Shown: positions 33,650-44,429, numbered from the stretch's first letter. The stretch is DNA of 64,000 nucleotides from Delphinapterus leucas (GCF_002288925.2 NW_022098004.1:8315604-8379603), one strand, 5' to 3'. Numbers and translations: made by a program. The notes: generated by a model not told the origin, from the sequence alone.

Positions 33650-34085
33650 TATTAGTTTCCTAAGGTTTCTGTAACAAATTACCACAAACTGAGTGGATTA
33701 AAACAATTGAAATTTCTTCTCTTAATGTTTTGGAGGCTGGAAGTCTGAGATCAGGTATTAGAGCCATGTCCCCACGGAGACTCTGTGTAGAATACTTCTT
33801 TGCCTTTTCTAAGCTTCTGGTGGTGGCCAGCAATCCTTGGCTTATAGGTGCATCATTCTAATCTCTGTCTCTCTTCCGTGGTCTCAGAGAGGTCTCCCTG
33901 TGCATCCCGGTCTCTGCCTTCTATTCTCTTAAACGGATGACAGTCATATTGGATGAAGGGCCCACCCTCCTCCAGTATGACCTCACCTTAACTAATTACA
34001 TCTGTAACGACCATATTTTCAAATAAGGTCACATTCTGAGATATTAGGGGGTGGGATTTCAACATATTTTTCTAAGAGACACAAT
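33650..34085 (-). mobile_element. MLT1-type solo LTR, antisense
   Basis: 'gtattagtttcctaaggttt', 'cttctggtggtggccagcaa', 'ctccagtatgacctcacctt' and 'aaataaggtcacattctgag' are in reversed MLT1 order. It starts within about 10 bases of the MITE to its left. Confidence 0.85.
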
Positions 34086-34154
34086 TTATTGCATGACTTT
34101 GGTTTATATTATTTAATTATAATTCTTTGGATAACTTGATTCTGGTTCACTGCA

Positions 34155-34290
34155 AAGAACCCTCTTTAACATTTGAGACACTGAGTCGCAGAGAAAGTAA
34201 ATCACATGCCCAAGGTTGCACAGCCACACAGGAGGTCTTTGTGAGACTCCAACACAGGCAGTCCAGGCAAAGAGCCTGCCTCGTAATCCC
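34155..34290 (-). repeat. MIR SINE, antisense
   Basis: 'acatgcccaaggttgcacag' is the antisense MIR tRNA-side motif. Confidence 0.55.
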
Positions 34291-34444
34291 TACTCAACAG
34301 GGCCCCCAGATATCGAAAAAGTACCCACCTTGAGGAATGAGAGCTCAGAGCAGTGATCTCTGCTTAGAACAGCCTCCTTGTGACCCATAGTCAGTCCCTG
34401 ACCTGCTTTGGCTCAAGGTCCTTGGGTCTAAAATGAGAAGATCG

Positions 34445-34690
34445 TCCTCTGGCTGTGCCATCCAAGACAGGAGCCACAGCCACATGTGGCACCCGAGCAC
34501 TGATAACGTGCTTAGTGGAATGGAGATGGCTTACGTGTCCAACACACACGGGTTTCAAATCCTGAGTCCAAAAGGAGACTTAGGTAAACAAACTCAGTAG
34601 TTCTTTCATACTGATTACATGTTGAAATGATACTAATTTGGATATGTTGGGTTGAACAGAATATATTGCTGAAATTAATCCCACCCCTTT
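34445..34690. repeat. MITE-like hAT element
   Basis: 'gagccacagccacatgtggc' near one end and 'catgttgaaatgatactaat' with 'ggttgaacagaatatattgc' resemble non-autonomous hAT-Charlie elements. Name uncertain. Confidence 0.4.
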
Positions 34691-34833
34691 CTTCTTACTT
34701 TTTTAATTTCATACTTTATAAACCTTTTTTATACCACTATTTTTACTAATGTTTTTCTTTCATAAATTTTAACTAGTTCATACATGGCTTGCCCTGGCTT
34801 AGATCATTAAATCTCAGACCGTTTGCTTTCTTT

Positions 34834-35062
34834 AAAAAGTTGTTTGGGGCTTCCCTGGTGGCGCAGTGGTTGAGAGTCCGCCTGCTGATGCAGGGCACAC
34901 GGGTTCGTGCCCCGGTCCAGGAAGATCCCACATGCCGCGGAGCGGCTGGGCCCGTGAGCCTTGGCTGCTGGGCCTGCGCGTCCGGAGCTTGTGCTCCGCA
35001 ATGGGAGAGGCCACAGCAGTGAGAGGCCTGCGTACCACACACACACAAAAAAAAGTTGTTTG
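34834..35062 (+). mobile_element. CHR-2 SINE, sense, 13-bp TSD
   Basis: Body 34847-35049 from 'gggcttccctggtggcgcag' to 'gaggcctgcgtaccacac' plus an AC/A tail. TSD aaaaagttgtttg is exact at 34834-34846 and 35050-35062. Confidence 0.95.
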
Positions 35063-35114
35063 TCTTTTAGGTATGGAACCCTTCATTCAAGCACAACATA
35101 GGATATACTCAAAA

Positions 35115-35480
35115 CATGAGTTTTATTTATTTAATCATTTGTTTTTTCAACAAAATGTTCATTGAGCACATCCAAGGCAGCACGCACTGCTCTGGGAGCT
35201 GGGGTTTGAATGGTGAACAGCAGATAGGACATCTCTTCTCCCCTCCTGGAGCTTGCGTTCTCACAGAGGGTGGGGACCGAAGGTAAACAAGCAAACAGAT
35301 TAAATATAAATTTAACTGGAATACACAAGTTAGGTATTATTTGTGATAAGTGCCAGAAATGAATGAGCAGGATAAAGAATTAATAGAACACCTTGGAGAC
35401 CCTAATTCAAGGTAGAGCATCCAGGGAAGTCCTCTCTAAGGAGATGGCACTTAGACTGAGCCTTGAAATCTCTGGGGAAG
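35115..35480 (-). repeat. L2 LINE, antisense
   Basis: 'cattgagcacatccaaggca', 'tcctggagcttgcgttctca' and 'ggcacttagactgagccttg' follow reversed L2 order. Confidence 0.65.
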
Positions 35481-35481
35481 G

Positions 35482-35722
35482 GTCTTGAGTCCCTACTCAA
35501 TGTCTGCTTCCCTGCTTTCCCCTCACCCCCTGCCCAGCCCAACTTGGGCAGCGTTCTCAAATCTGAGGAACTCAGTTCGCTCACTTTTAAGGGAAGGATA
35601 ACAGCTCCTGCTTCAAAGTGAAGCTGTGAAGAACCAAGGAGAAAGTCCTGACAAAACCTTCAAGCTTTGGGTCTGGGCTCAGTGTTTTGAAAGGGCTGGA
35701 TGTGTATCCATTTGATGCTGTG
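35482..35722. other. Unique spacer
   Basis: Nothing recognised. Confidence 0.4.
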
Positions 35723-35724
35723 CT

Positions 35725-35752
35725 CGTGTGTGCGTGTGTGTGTGTGTGCGCT
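35725..35752. repeat. (TG)n microsatellite
   Basis: TG run with CG interruptions. Confidence 0.9.
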
Positions 35753-35759
35753 GACAATC

Positions 35760-36255
35760 TCAACCTATGATAATCCAACCAGCAGTGTGGTGTATGTTTC
35801 TTCTTATTCTCCTTTTAATAAAATCAACTGATTCTTTTAATGGAGAGAAATTAAACAGAATCAGGTTTAATCTTCTTATAGTGCTGATATATTTTCAATC
35901 TTTAACAGTGATATGAAAAGCAAATAAAACCATGAAAAGAAGGGAAGTTGGAAAGAAACACACACATAGAAAATTATGAGCGTTCCATTGAGAGTAGGGT
36001 AAAGAATAACAATATTTTAACCCTGACCAGTTGCTCCAATAGTGAACATATATTCATTTGAATGCCTTAAAAACAGTATTTATGTGGGAAGATAGTGTAA
36101 TAAGGCATAGTGGATACTAACATGTTATTTTGAATATAAATTTGTAATTTTGAATATGCAAAAAATATAACCGGGTCAAGTAAAAATCTAAGAAATGACT
36201 GCACTTAAAATTTTTAACAATAAGAACATTAAAAATCATTTTAAGAAAAAGAATT
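35760..36255. other. AT-rich unique sequence
   Basis: No repeat identified with confidence; may be very old LINE. Confidence 0.35.
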
Positions 36256-36259
36256 ACCA

Positions 36260-36950
36260 CCATCCCACCATCCTAATAGATCTATTTCTACTTTTTTTTT
36301 TAAAATTCCTTTCCATCTCTTGTCTACACATGTATATTTATATATTAGAATTATAGTACAAGTCTTGTTTTGTGTTCTTTCATTTATATATCTTTCATCC
36401 ATCTGTCATAACAAACACCACATCTCAGCTTACTCACATGTTCCTCGGGGAAATGTCTAAGCACCCTCATTCCATCACTTTGTCAGTAGTCTCTTTTTAA
36501 TCATGAAAGGACAATTTTCCTTAACCCTGATCAGAGCATTATTACTTTTTCGTGTGTAATTTTTTGACTAACATCTGCTTCCTTCGGGGGAACCAAAAGT
36601 TCCTTAGTGTATCATTTTTTCACTCACTGTTATATCCCTAACCCCTACCAAGTGCTTATTGACCATTTCTTAAATACATGGTGCATAATGTCTCATCATG
36701 TTGATGTTACAATATTCCTGATATCATACCACTTACGGTGTACACTGATTTGCTTCAGATTTGTTTCTTGCATAAAATATAGTGCAATAAGCATCTTTAT
36801 GCACCTAATTTAAAATTTTTAAAATTTATTTCCTCCAAATAGAAATCAGGTCAATAATTATGAACATTTTATGGTGCCTGATGCAGCTGACCAAAGTGTA
36901 TTGAAAAAGCTTTGGACCCACTTATAAACAATGTGTGAATATGGAATGAT
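36260..36950 (-). repeat. Old L1 (L1ME-type) 3' region, antisense
   Basis: 'gcaataagcatctttatgca', 'tttatttcctccaaatagaa' and 'gaacattttatggtgcctga' parallel reversed L1ME text in order. Strongly diverged. Confidence 0.45.
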
Positions 36951-36959
36951 GAAGCTATT

Positions 36960-37365
36960 TGGAACCATTTATGATTATAAAAATAAAAATGTATTTAGTT
37001 AACTTAAGCACGGTTAACTTAAAAATGTTAAAAATTACAAAAAAGACACTTCATAACATCCATAAGTACATTACACAATGACCACCATGAACGTTCCTTC
37101 CAAACTTGGTTTCATGTGTGAGCATTTAGAGATAGGTCCCAATTATGTAAATTCTGAGCCATAGGATTTACATAGTTTAGTACTCTGGTCCCTTCTATCT
37201 GCACTACACAGTGGTAATTTTCAATTCTTCTGATCATTTAGTCTTCCTGGCTATCTATAACCTGATTGTATGGATGAGTTGTAATTTGATACTGCCCTAC
37301 TATCCGAAGATGGTTTCAGTTCTTTCCTATTCATGTATATATTGAAGCAACGAGTGCTGTTTATA
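36960..37365. other. Unique sequence
   Basis: Nothing recognised. Confidence 0.4.
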
Positions 37366-37369
37366 TAGA

Positions 37370-38016
37370 CAGTAGGTTCTCATTACTCTTGGTAGCAATG
37401 TTCTATGAAGTCAGCACAAACACTGAATTCGCTGACACGGAAACACTGCTCCTAGGGGAAGCACAGGGCTAGGTTCCTATGAGCCTCTGGTCACTACATT
37501 TTTATCAACTGATCAACACATGACCTTGTTTAATGTGTTTCTGGTTAAAGACACTATTTAATATCTATCATCAATTCATTAAGAATGAACTCGTGGCCAA
37601 CAGCACTATACTCATGCCTGAATGAAGCTTATCTAACACTCCTATTTTCTCCTTAAGACCTATCACAGCGTGCTTGGTCTTAGGAACACTGGACAGCACT
37701 CCAGCACTGTAACTGGGGGCCTTTTTAAACAGCAAAATCACCAACAAAGAGCACAAAAATGTGAAAGATGTGGCGCTAAATAGACTGTGAAAAGGACACT
37801 GTCTACAGCATGAGAGCTGAAACAGGAAGACAGTACATCATCTTGTTTGACTTCAGCTGGAATCATGTGCATCAGGCAACTTGAATGTTTTGCTGCTCTG
37901 CCATGGGTCCATGAATGACTACAAAAGCACTGCAAGTATTGACCTTGGAGTTACAAGTACATTTTAGCAAACAAGCAAATTCACAAATACAAATTCTGAA
38001 TAATGAGGATCAACGG
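37370..38016. mobile_element. Non-autonomous DNA transposon with terminal inverted repeats
   Basis: Left end 'cagtaggttctcattactct' and right end 'ctgaataatgaggatcaacg' are imperfect inverted repeats. The interior carries 'aggggaagcacagggctagg' and 'aaatcaccaacaaagagcac', a known mammalian medium-reiteration family I cannot name securely. A TA follows the right end; the left flank has GA, so a TA target (Tc1/mariner-Tigger) is likely but not proven. No transposase frame. Confidence 0.65.
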
Positions 38017-38019
38017 TAC

Positions 38020-38230
38020 ATCTTTGAGGATATCACTGCATACATCCTTGGGATGAACATGAAATGAAGTCCAGCACTTGCATTCTTTGAGAGGGCTGGA
38101 AAGGAAGTATTTAATAGCCATCCAACCAGAAAAAGATGGAGAAGGTCTGGTCTGGGGCATTTTATCTAGAAAAGTAGGTGTTAAGGTTGGACCTTCTGCC
38201 ATGACTAGTTTCTAAGACCTTCTCAGCCAG
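38020..38230. other. Unique spacer
   Basis: Nothing recognised. Confidence 0.4.
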
Positions 38231-38234
38231 CATC

Positions 38235-38440
38235 TTTTGGCACAGTTGGACCTGGATTCCAGACCCAGGTGTGCTGCTGCATATTTGAACGACGCTGAGT
38301 CCATTTCTCACTACACTGAGCCTTGTTTTTTCCATCTGTAAATGGGTTCATCTTAGAACTTACCTCAAAACGTTGTTGCAAAAAATGATTAAGTAAATGT
38401 AGGTAGAGCATGTGACAGGGTCCCCAGCAGAGTCCTGGTC
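38235..38440 (+). repeat. MIR SINE, sense
   Basis: 'ttttccatctgtaaatgggt' and 'aaaaatgattaagtaaatgt' follow sense MIR order. Confidence 0.6.
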
Positions 38441-38619
38441 AGATTCAGTAAAACCATGACAACAAGAGGAGGGAAAACCTTCGAGGTGAACTCTCTTCAG
38501 TGTAAAACGGAGAGGTTGGGAACATGCTTCTCCTGAAGGCCGTATTCTTGCCGGTTAGGAAAGTCCCCACATTTTATCATTCAAGACAGCCCAAGAGGAT
38601 CTATAATTAAGATTTTCAT

Positions 38620-38744
38620 TTCTTAATTTTTAATTAAGAATAGTTTAATATTCTTAATTAAAAATTAAGAATATTCTTAATTAAAAATTAAGAATATTTT
38701 AATATTCTTAATTAAAAATTAAGAATATTTTTAATATTCTTAAT
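38620..38744. repeat. AT-rich array of 21-bp palindromes
   Basis: Four near-identical palindromes with 9-bp arms (ttcttaatt / aattaagaa) and a 3-base centre start at 38620, 38651, 38674 and 38705. A fifth half-unit is at about 38736. Spacing is 31, 23 and 31. The first copy has the opposite central triplet. Confidence 0.9.
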
Positions 38745-38964
38745 GGGGCTTTCAATCACCTGAAAAAGGACAAGAATCCATAGTCCCCACATAGGGATCA
38801 AAAGTTACCAAAAGGTCCCTGTTCTGGTTCAAAGCCAGTCTCATCATTTGTTGGCTTCAGCGTAAACATGGAAGTCTTGGATTTTTTCTCAGATCGCCAA
38901 GCAATATAGTCTCAGCAATACATTATCTGAAAAAATCAACTGAAAACCAGTATTGTGATGCAGT

Positions 38965-39500
38965 GGAAACATCGTTGGATTTTTAATTCTATTGACCTGA
39001 GTTTGACTTTCTAGACCTTTCTGTTACTCTTTGTGTGACTTTTAGGCCAATTACATTATCTCTCTGAATTTTTTCACTTTCCCATCTGAAAAATAGGTGT
39101 CATGACGCATCATTTGTATTTTTGTCATAGATGGTTGTCAAGTTTTTTTTTTAATTAATTTATTTTATATTTATTATTTTTGGCTGCATTGGGTCTTCGT
39201 TTCTGTGCAAGGGCTTTCTGTAGTTGCGGCGAGAGGGGGCCACTCTTCATCGCAGTGCGTGGGCCTCTCACTGTCGCGGCCTCTCCCGTTGTGGAGCACA
39301 AGCTCCAGACGTGCAGGCTCAGTAGTTGTGGCTCACGGGCCTAGCCGCTCTGCAGCATGTGGGATCTTCCCAGACTGGGGCACGAACCCGTGTCCCCTGC
39401 ATTGGCAGGTGGACTCTTAACCACTGCGCCACCAGGGAAGCCCAGTCAAGTTATTTTTAAAGGACCTAGCCTGGTGCCTAATACCTCCTCGGCACTAAAT
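38965..39500 (+). repeat. MIR SINE, sense, split by a CHR SINE
   Basis: Left half 'gtgtgacttttaggccaatt' and 'tcccatctgaaaaataggtg'; right half after 39452 'ctagcctggtgcctaatacc'. Interrupted at 39145-39444. Confidence 0.5.
39137..39452 (-). mobile_element. CHR SINE, antisense, CHR-1/CHR-2 intermediate
   Basis: Body 39145-39444. The tRNA-derived head is at the right ('gcgccaccagggaagccc'). The middle is CHR-2-like ('ggcctctcccgttgtggagc') and the 3' part CHR-1-like ('gctgcattgggtcttcgttt', 'tagttgcggcgagagggg'). TSD gtcaagtt is exact at 39137-39144 and 39445-39452. Confidence 0.9.
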
Positions 39501-39504
39501 AACC

Positions 39505-40465
39505 ATAGTCATTGTCTGTGTGCATTGTCTGTGCATTATCAAAAGTCACTTTCACTCTGATTCGTATAAATACTCCTGTAGCTTTCTGTGTATCAGTTCA
39601 CCTTTCCATTTTGCTTCCTCTTTTTTGATCTTTCCCACTGACAGGAAATGGGACTAACTGTGTCCCAAGACAGAATCTTTACTTGGAATCTGAACCTTCA
39701 GCAAGAAGCAAAATATATCTGTGTGTGAATTAAGGTTTTGCGCCGACCTCCACTTCCTTGAAATCTATTTCAAAGATCCTGAGGGAAGCAAGACCCTGAT
39801 AGGTTGATGGTAGAGGGATGACCTGGAATTGTTATAAAATAATGACTGTTCCAGGGCCAAACTGGAATTTAACAGAAAGGAAAACAATATTCCTCCCTGC
39901 TGTCTTCTCAAAACCAAGGAAGCTGCTCAACATAATTACTAAAAAATCCCCATCGCAAATTGTTATAACTTAATATCCTATTTCAAGTACTCTGTTGAAA
40001 GCTAAACTGAGAGATTTTTACCCTTAAAGAGAAAAGAGGTTCATCTTTTGCTAGTTAATAATGTACCAATTCCAAATTTGAGTTCGATAACTTCATGTTT
40101 TTAAAATAATATATGTATATACCTGTGTGTCCATGCAGTTATGTACTTACATGCATACATATGTGTGTGTGCACATAAACATTTTTGCTCAGAGAGACAT
40201 GAAGATTCATCTGAGGGAAGTTAACAAGTTGCCATTGGTGCTGGGGCTACTTGAGGATAAAATGGTTGGTTTGTTGTTTATGTGTGCAGCGTTTTTTTTT
40301 TTTCCTTAAAAAGAGTGGGAGAATTGAATCAATGTCCATTTCCTGGTTGTGATCTATACTAGAATTATGCAAGATGGGGAGAACTGGATGAAAGGTATAT
40401 GGGATCTCTCTGTTTTATATCTTGCAACTGCATCTGGATTTATAGTTTTCTCAAGATAAAAAGTT
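39505..40465. other. Unique sequence, no gene recognised
   Basis: No repeat identified; a short TG/TA-rich tract lies near 40100-40170. Confidence 0.4.
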
Positions 40466-40466
40466 T

Positions 40467-40550
40467 GAAAAGGGGAGAAGGAGAAGAGAAGGGGGAGGGG
40501 GAGGGGAGGGGGACGAGGCGAGAGGGAGGGGAGAGGGACGAGGGGAGAGA
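40467..40550. repeat. G-rich (GGGGA)n-like purine tract
   Basis: Runs of three to five G separated by A or GA along the plus strand; a candidate G-quadruplex former. Confidence 0.85.
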
Positions 40551-40694
40551 TCCAGCATCCCTCTCCCACGGTCCTGTGATCCAGGAGCCACAGTGACCAC
40601 CATCACTCCGAATTCTAATGTTCCATTCTCGCCATTGCTCACACGCCCACCTCTCCACACAGGCTTTTATCTGCGCAATGGCCAAAATCGTGTT

Positions 40695-40780
40695 TTATAA
40701 ATCCCTGCAACCCCAATACCTGGAATGATGCCTGGCATCCAGGAGGTGTTCAATAAATGTACACCGAGGGAACCAACCCT
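40695..40780 (+). repeat. L2 LINE 3' end, sense
   Basis: 'ctggaatgatgcctggcatc' and 'ggtgttcaataaatgtacac' are typical of the L2 terminus. Confidence 0.5.
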
Positions 40781-40799
40781 CGTTTTGTGTATCTCCTCT

Positions 40800-41320
40800 A
40801 ATAGGTATGGCTATACAGGCTAACGAAATGAGGGTGTTACTGGCTTTATTTCCCCATTTGTGGTCTCAGGGATCCTGGTCTTGGGCGTGAGTTATGGCTT
40901 GAGTGACGCAGGTTCCACAGTGGTCACGGTGCACCACACCCACCTAGGGGCCCGGACTAGAGACTGAGGAAACTGGCGACATGAACCTGGAAAACAACGT
41001 GTTGCAGAAGATCCAGATGTGGTTGATTCTAATGCACACTCAGGGTGGAGAGCACTGGCCCAGGAAGGAGCTGGAATTTAGCTTTGAGTAAACAAGATGA
41101 GCTCAATGTTCCTTTGAAGGGCTCTGCAGAAAGTCAGACACCAGGCGTGAGCAAGTGGGTTTGGAATGGGGTCTGAGGGGATTACCTAGGCTCCAGGGGT
41201 CCTGGCAGGGGCTGGGCTGGGCCCAGAGGCTCCAGGAGGGAGGGAAGAAGGGCTGCCTTACTGCTAGCTAGGGTGCCCCAGTGTAGGGCTGCTTCTAGGG
41301 GTGTTGGGTAAAGGGGAAAG
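40800..41320. other. Unique sequence; possible MER5A end at 41020-41062
   Basis: 'ctaatgcacactcagggtgg' resembles a MER5A end. Otherwise nothing recognised. Confidence 0.3.
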
Positions 41321-41324
41321 AAGG

Positions 41325-41456
41325 GGATATTTTAAAAGGAAAAAGGAGAAAGAAAAAGAAGGAGAAAAAGAAGGAGGAAGAGGAAGAGGAGAAGAAGAAG
41401 AAGAAGAAGGGAAAGGAGAAGGAGAAGGGGAAGAAGAAGGGAAAGAGTTGTGCAAG
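41325..41456. repeat. (GAA)n/(GGA)n polypurine tract
   Basis: About 130 nearly uninterrupted purines on the plus strand including a (GAA)n core (about 41390-41410). The minus-strand 'protein' here is a Ser/Pro shadow. Confidence 0.95.
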
Positions 41457-41459
41457 CTT

Positions 41460-41665
41460 AGAAAGTGAAGGGTCTGGAGTAGCTGTGCATCTGGGAGCAA
41501 GGGATGCAGGGAAAAGGCATTTGCAGAGGGTTGCTTATGAGTTAGGTTCTCTTTGGTTTTCGGAAGACAAAAGAAAAGATCCCAGTTTCTTCCTTTTTAG
41601 TTTTTCTTGACTGCTGGACTAGGCTTCTTTGAAATGAGATTTCCTGTAATGCTGTGCCACGTGGG
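41460..41665. other. Unique spacer
   Basis: Nothing recognised. Confidence 0.4.
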
Positions 41666-41670
41666 ACCCC

Positions 41671-41724
41671 AGTGTGTGTGTGTGTCTGTGTCTATGTCTA
41701 AGTGTGTCTGTGCATGTGTCTGTC

Positions 41725-41758
<34 letters not shown>
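41671..41758. repeat. Interrupted (TG)n microsatellite
   Basis: Two TG blocks joined by a TCTG-rich stretch; the right block is the purest. Confidence 0.95.
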
Positions 41759-41759
<1 letters not shown>

Positions 41760-41794
41760 TGATCTAGGCAATAAATTCAGACTGGGGTCAGTCT

Positions 41795-42005
41795 GGACCC
41801 ACACTGCTGAGATTCACAGCCCAACACTGGCTCTTCCACCTGTGTCCTCACAGAGGTGCTTACCCCTTCTGTGACTCAGTCTACTCCTCAGTAAAACGGG
41901 AATCATCGCAGTACCTGCCTCGTGGGATTGCTGTGAGGATTAATTAGGGAATACATAGTAGTACCAGGCACACAGCAAGCACCCAGCAAGGTAAACGTCA
42001 GGCAT
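41795..42005 (+). repeat. MIR SINE, sense
   Basis: 'tctactcctcagtaaaacgg', 'ctgcctcgtgggattgctgt' and 'gtaccaggcacacagcaagc' are in MIR order. Confidence 0.7.
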
Positions 42006-42009
42006 CAGC

Positions 42010-42875
42010 ACGTGCCCATCAGTCAGCAACTCTGGGGCACAGACACCTGTCTTCTCCAGCACCCCTGTTTGCTGGGGACTCAGGGGCTTTCTAGGACCCA
42101 AGACTCTTCGATTTAAAACTGAGACAGACCCGGGCCCACAGGAGCAAGTTGGCCACCCTATGGATCATCATCCACCCTGAGTTCCAATCCCATCAAGGTC
42201 TGTGTACAACAAACACTTGAGTCCCATTGGTTCTCTGAGCCAAGAAATGGCCTGACTCGGGGGATGATTATTTAACTCTTCCTGGGCTCTTGTTGCACCA
42301 ATGTGCCTGGGCCAAACCATTGCCTCATGCCTTCTCAGAAACGGGCATGGTTAGGACCAGGGGAGGCTGGGAAGGGAAGAGAGGTGAGGTGGGGGGCCTG
42401 GGGACACACAAGGGGTGACTCAGCACTGAGTCTGGGGGCTTTGTCATGACAGGCTCACCTTTCCCTGGAACACCCAGGCCCCAGTGACACACCCCGCCCC
42501 GTGCTGTGAGTCAGGCTCAGGTGGGGTGAGGCGCCCCTGCTCGGGCCCTCCTGACACCTTCCCCGTAGGAGAGGGGCAGCGGCCAGGACAGCTGGCCAGG
42601 TCCTGGGAGAGGCTGCACCCTGCACCTGCCCTCATTTGGTCACCCTGCGGAGAGGCCTGAGCTCTGTCACTAGGATGGAGAGCCTTTGCCGTCTCTAATG
42701 ATTTGTGAGCAAAGGGGGCTGCCCTCCACGCACCGCTTTCTGGGGTAACCTCCCAATTTCAGTTATTTCCCAGCCAAACTTCTTCTAAGCGAAAGTGTGA
42801 TTGGGAAGCTTCCAGGCTCAGCTCCCCGGGGCGATAAAGAAATTATATCTTTAGAATGACTTTTATCAGTGCCAC
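42010..42875. other. Unique GC-richer stretch, no gene recognised
   Basis: No repeat identified. Contains 'gggtgactcagcactgagtc' (an inverted TGACTCAGC/GCTGAGTCA-like AP-1/MAF site, about 42413-42432). Possible regulatory DNA, untested. Confidence 0.4.
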
Positions 42876-42879
42876 CATT

Positions 42880-43075
42880 TCCCCAAGCACCCACTGTACA
42901 CCAAGCTCTTTGTAGCCTTTGTATCAGCCAACCCTTGAAATAGCCCTGGGAGGTATTTAGTATTAACTACACCTAATATTTATATTATTAGTGCATGATG
43001 GCTCTAAGACTTTGCGAAGTTCTAGAACATGGGCAAAGTCACAGGGCTGTGCCTGGTGAATCCTGGCCTCTTAGT
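42880..43075 (-). repeat. MIR SINE, antisense
   Basis: 'agcacccactgtacaccaag' and 'gggcaaagtcacagggctgt' are antisense MIR signatures. Confidence 0.6.
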
Positions 43076-43079
43076 CTCT

Positions 43080-43545
43080 TCCACACCCGCTCCGCCCCAA
43101 ACCGGGCCTCTCTCAGCCCCACCCTGCCCTCAGCATACACTTAGCAGATGTTGTGTCCTGGGTTTTCCCCAGAAAAAGTATGGAGAGCTGGATAAGAAAT
43201 GAGATTCAGAGGCAGTATGAAAAGAAAGGAACCTAAAAGTGCAAATAATACTTTTAAAAATTTGTTCATGAACTCATAGTCTTTTTCCCCGTTGTTTCTG
43301 TCTCTGGTGTTTTGTTTTAGTTTTTGTTTTCTTATGTTGATTTAGAGATCATCTTCCATTTAAATATCAATTTACTTCTTAGTGCCTTTCAGGCTAACAA
43401 GTGCTGTGAAGGGGTCCTTATAGGTTCCTCGGATGTGTTCCTACATCTATTTGCAATTCTGTCAGTTCAGTGTTTTAACTATACAGTATTTAAAATAGTC
43501 CACATGTTTCTTCTTGACAAAAAAACCAATCTGAATGGTACTGTA
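43080..43545. other. Unique sequence
   Basis: Nothing recognised. Confidence 0.4.
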
Positions 43546-43549
43546 GTGC

Positions 43550-43755
43550 ACATTTGAAATTTGCTAAGAGACTAAATCTTAAAAGTTCTCATCACAAGGA
43601 AAATAAGATGTTTTGGTAACTATGTGTGGTGATGGATGTTAACTAGACTTATCGTGGTGATTGTTTCGCAATGTATACAAATGTCAATCATTATGTCGTA
43701 CACCCAAAACTGATATAATGTTCTATGTCAATTTTACCTCAATTTAAAAAACCTG
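43550..43755 (+). mobile_element. L1 3' end, sense
   Basis: 'gaaatttgctaagagactaa', 'gtggtgatggatgttaacta' and 'tgtcgtacacccaaaactga' match the L1 3' UTR; short A-rich end. Confidence 0.8.
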
Positions 43756-43804
43756 GTTGTGGTATTGGCCTACAAAATATGCTAAGGTCTGAAATTCCTT
43801 ATAT

Positions 43805-44420
43805 TGTCTCCCTGTCTCCCCTTCTCTTTCAGGTCTCTTTGCTCACTGTTTCTGGAACTTTCCAGAACTGTCTGGTGTCGTGCTTTTCCCTCTGACAGGG
43901 TGTCCCTGGACCCTTCTTCACCTGCCATCTCTTTCTCATCCCTCCCACCTTAGTTCCAGGGTCACCTCCTTCAGTAGCCTTCCCTGAATCCCCTTGACCC
44001 TGGCTGTAGCTGTCCCAGCACTTTGCAGCAACTCACACATGGTTCTCAGCATGCATGTCTTTACAGGAAGGTAAATTAGAGTTACCTGGAATTCTGATAA
44101 AACATGAGATTCCCAGGGCCCATCCCCAGACATTTTGATTCCATAAATCCAGGCTGGGGCTGAGGATCTTTATTTTTAACACATGCTCCGGGAGATTCTG
44201 ACTCAGAGGCTTCTCGGGCCGTACTTTTAAGAAACTGTGAATTATTGGAATTATTTATTTCTATCTCTGTTGTCTGCCGACCTGCACCTACCCAGCCCTC
44301 AAAGGTCAAGAGCTCTCAGGAACAAGAACAAATTATTTTAATGCCTGAGGTCCTGGCATTTGGCCCAAGTACTGGGATACAACAGACACTCAATAAATGT
44401 GGTGACTGAATCTGTTTAGT
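43805..44420 (+). repeat. L2 LINE 3' region, sense, split by MER5A
   Basis: Left part: 'gtcacctccttcagtagcct' and 'actcacacatggttctcagc'. Right part resumes near 44236 and ends 'gacactcaataaatgtggtg'. Confidence 0.65.
44085..44235 (-). repeat. MER5A DNA transposon inside L2
   Basis: 'catccccagacattttgatt' and 'ccgggagattctgactcaga' match MER5A. Confidence 0.65.
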
Positions 44421-44429
44421 CATTTTGTC

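Noticed and set aside
38620..38744. CRISPR-like regular array
   Set aside because: The repeats are AT palindromes with tiny, non-unique spacers in a mammalian genome; not a CRISPR.
41264..41500. Minus-strand Ser/Pro/Phe-rich 'protein'
   Set aside because: Translation of the polypurine/polypyrimidine tract.
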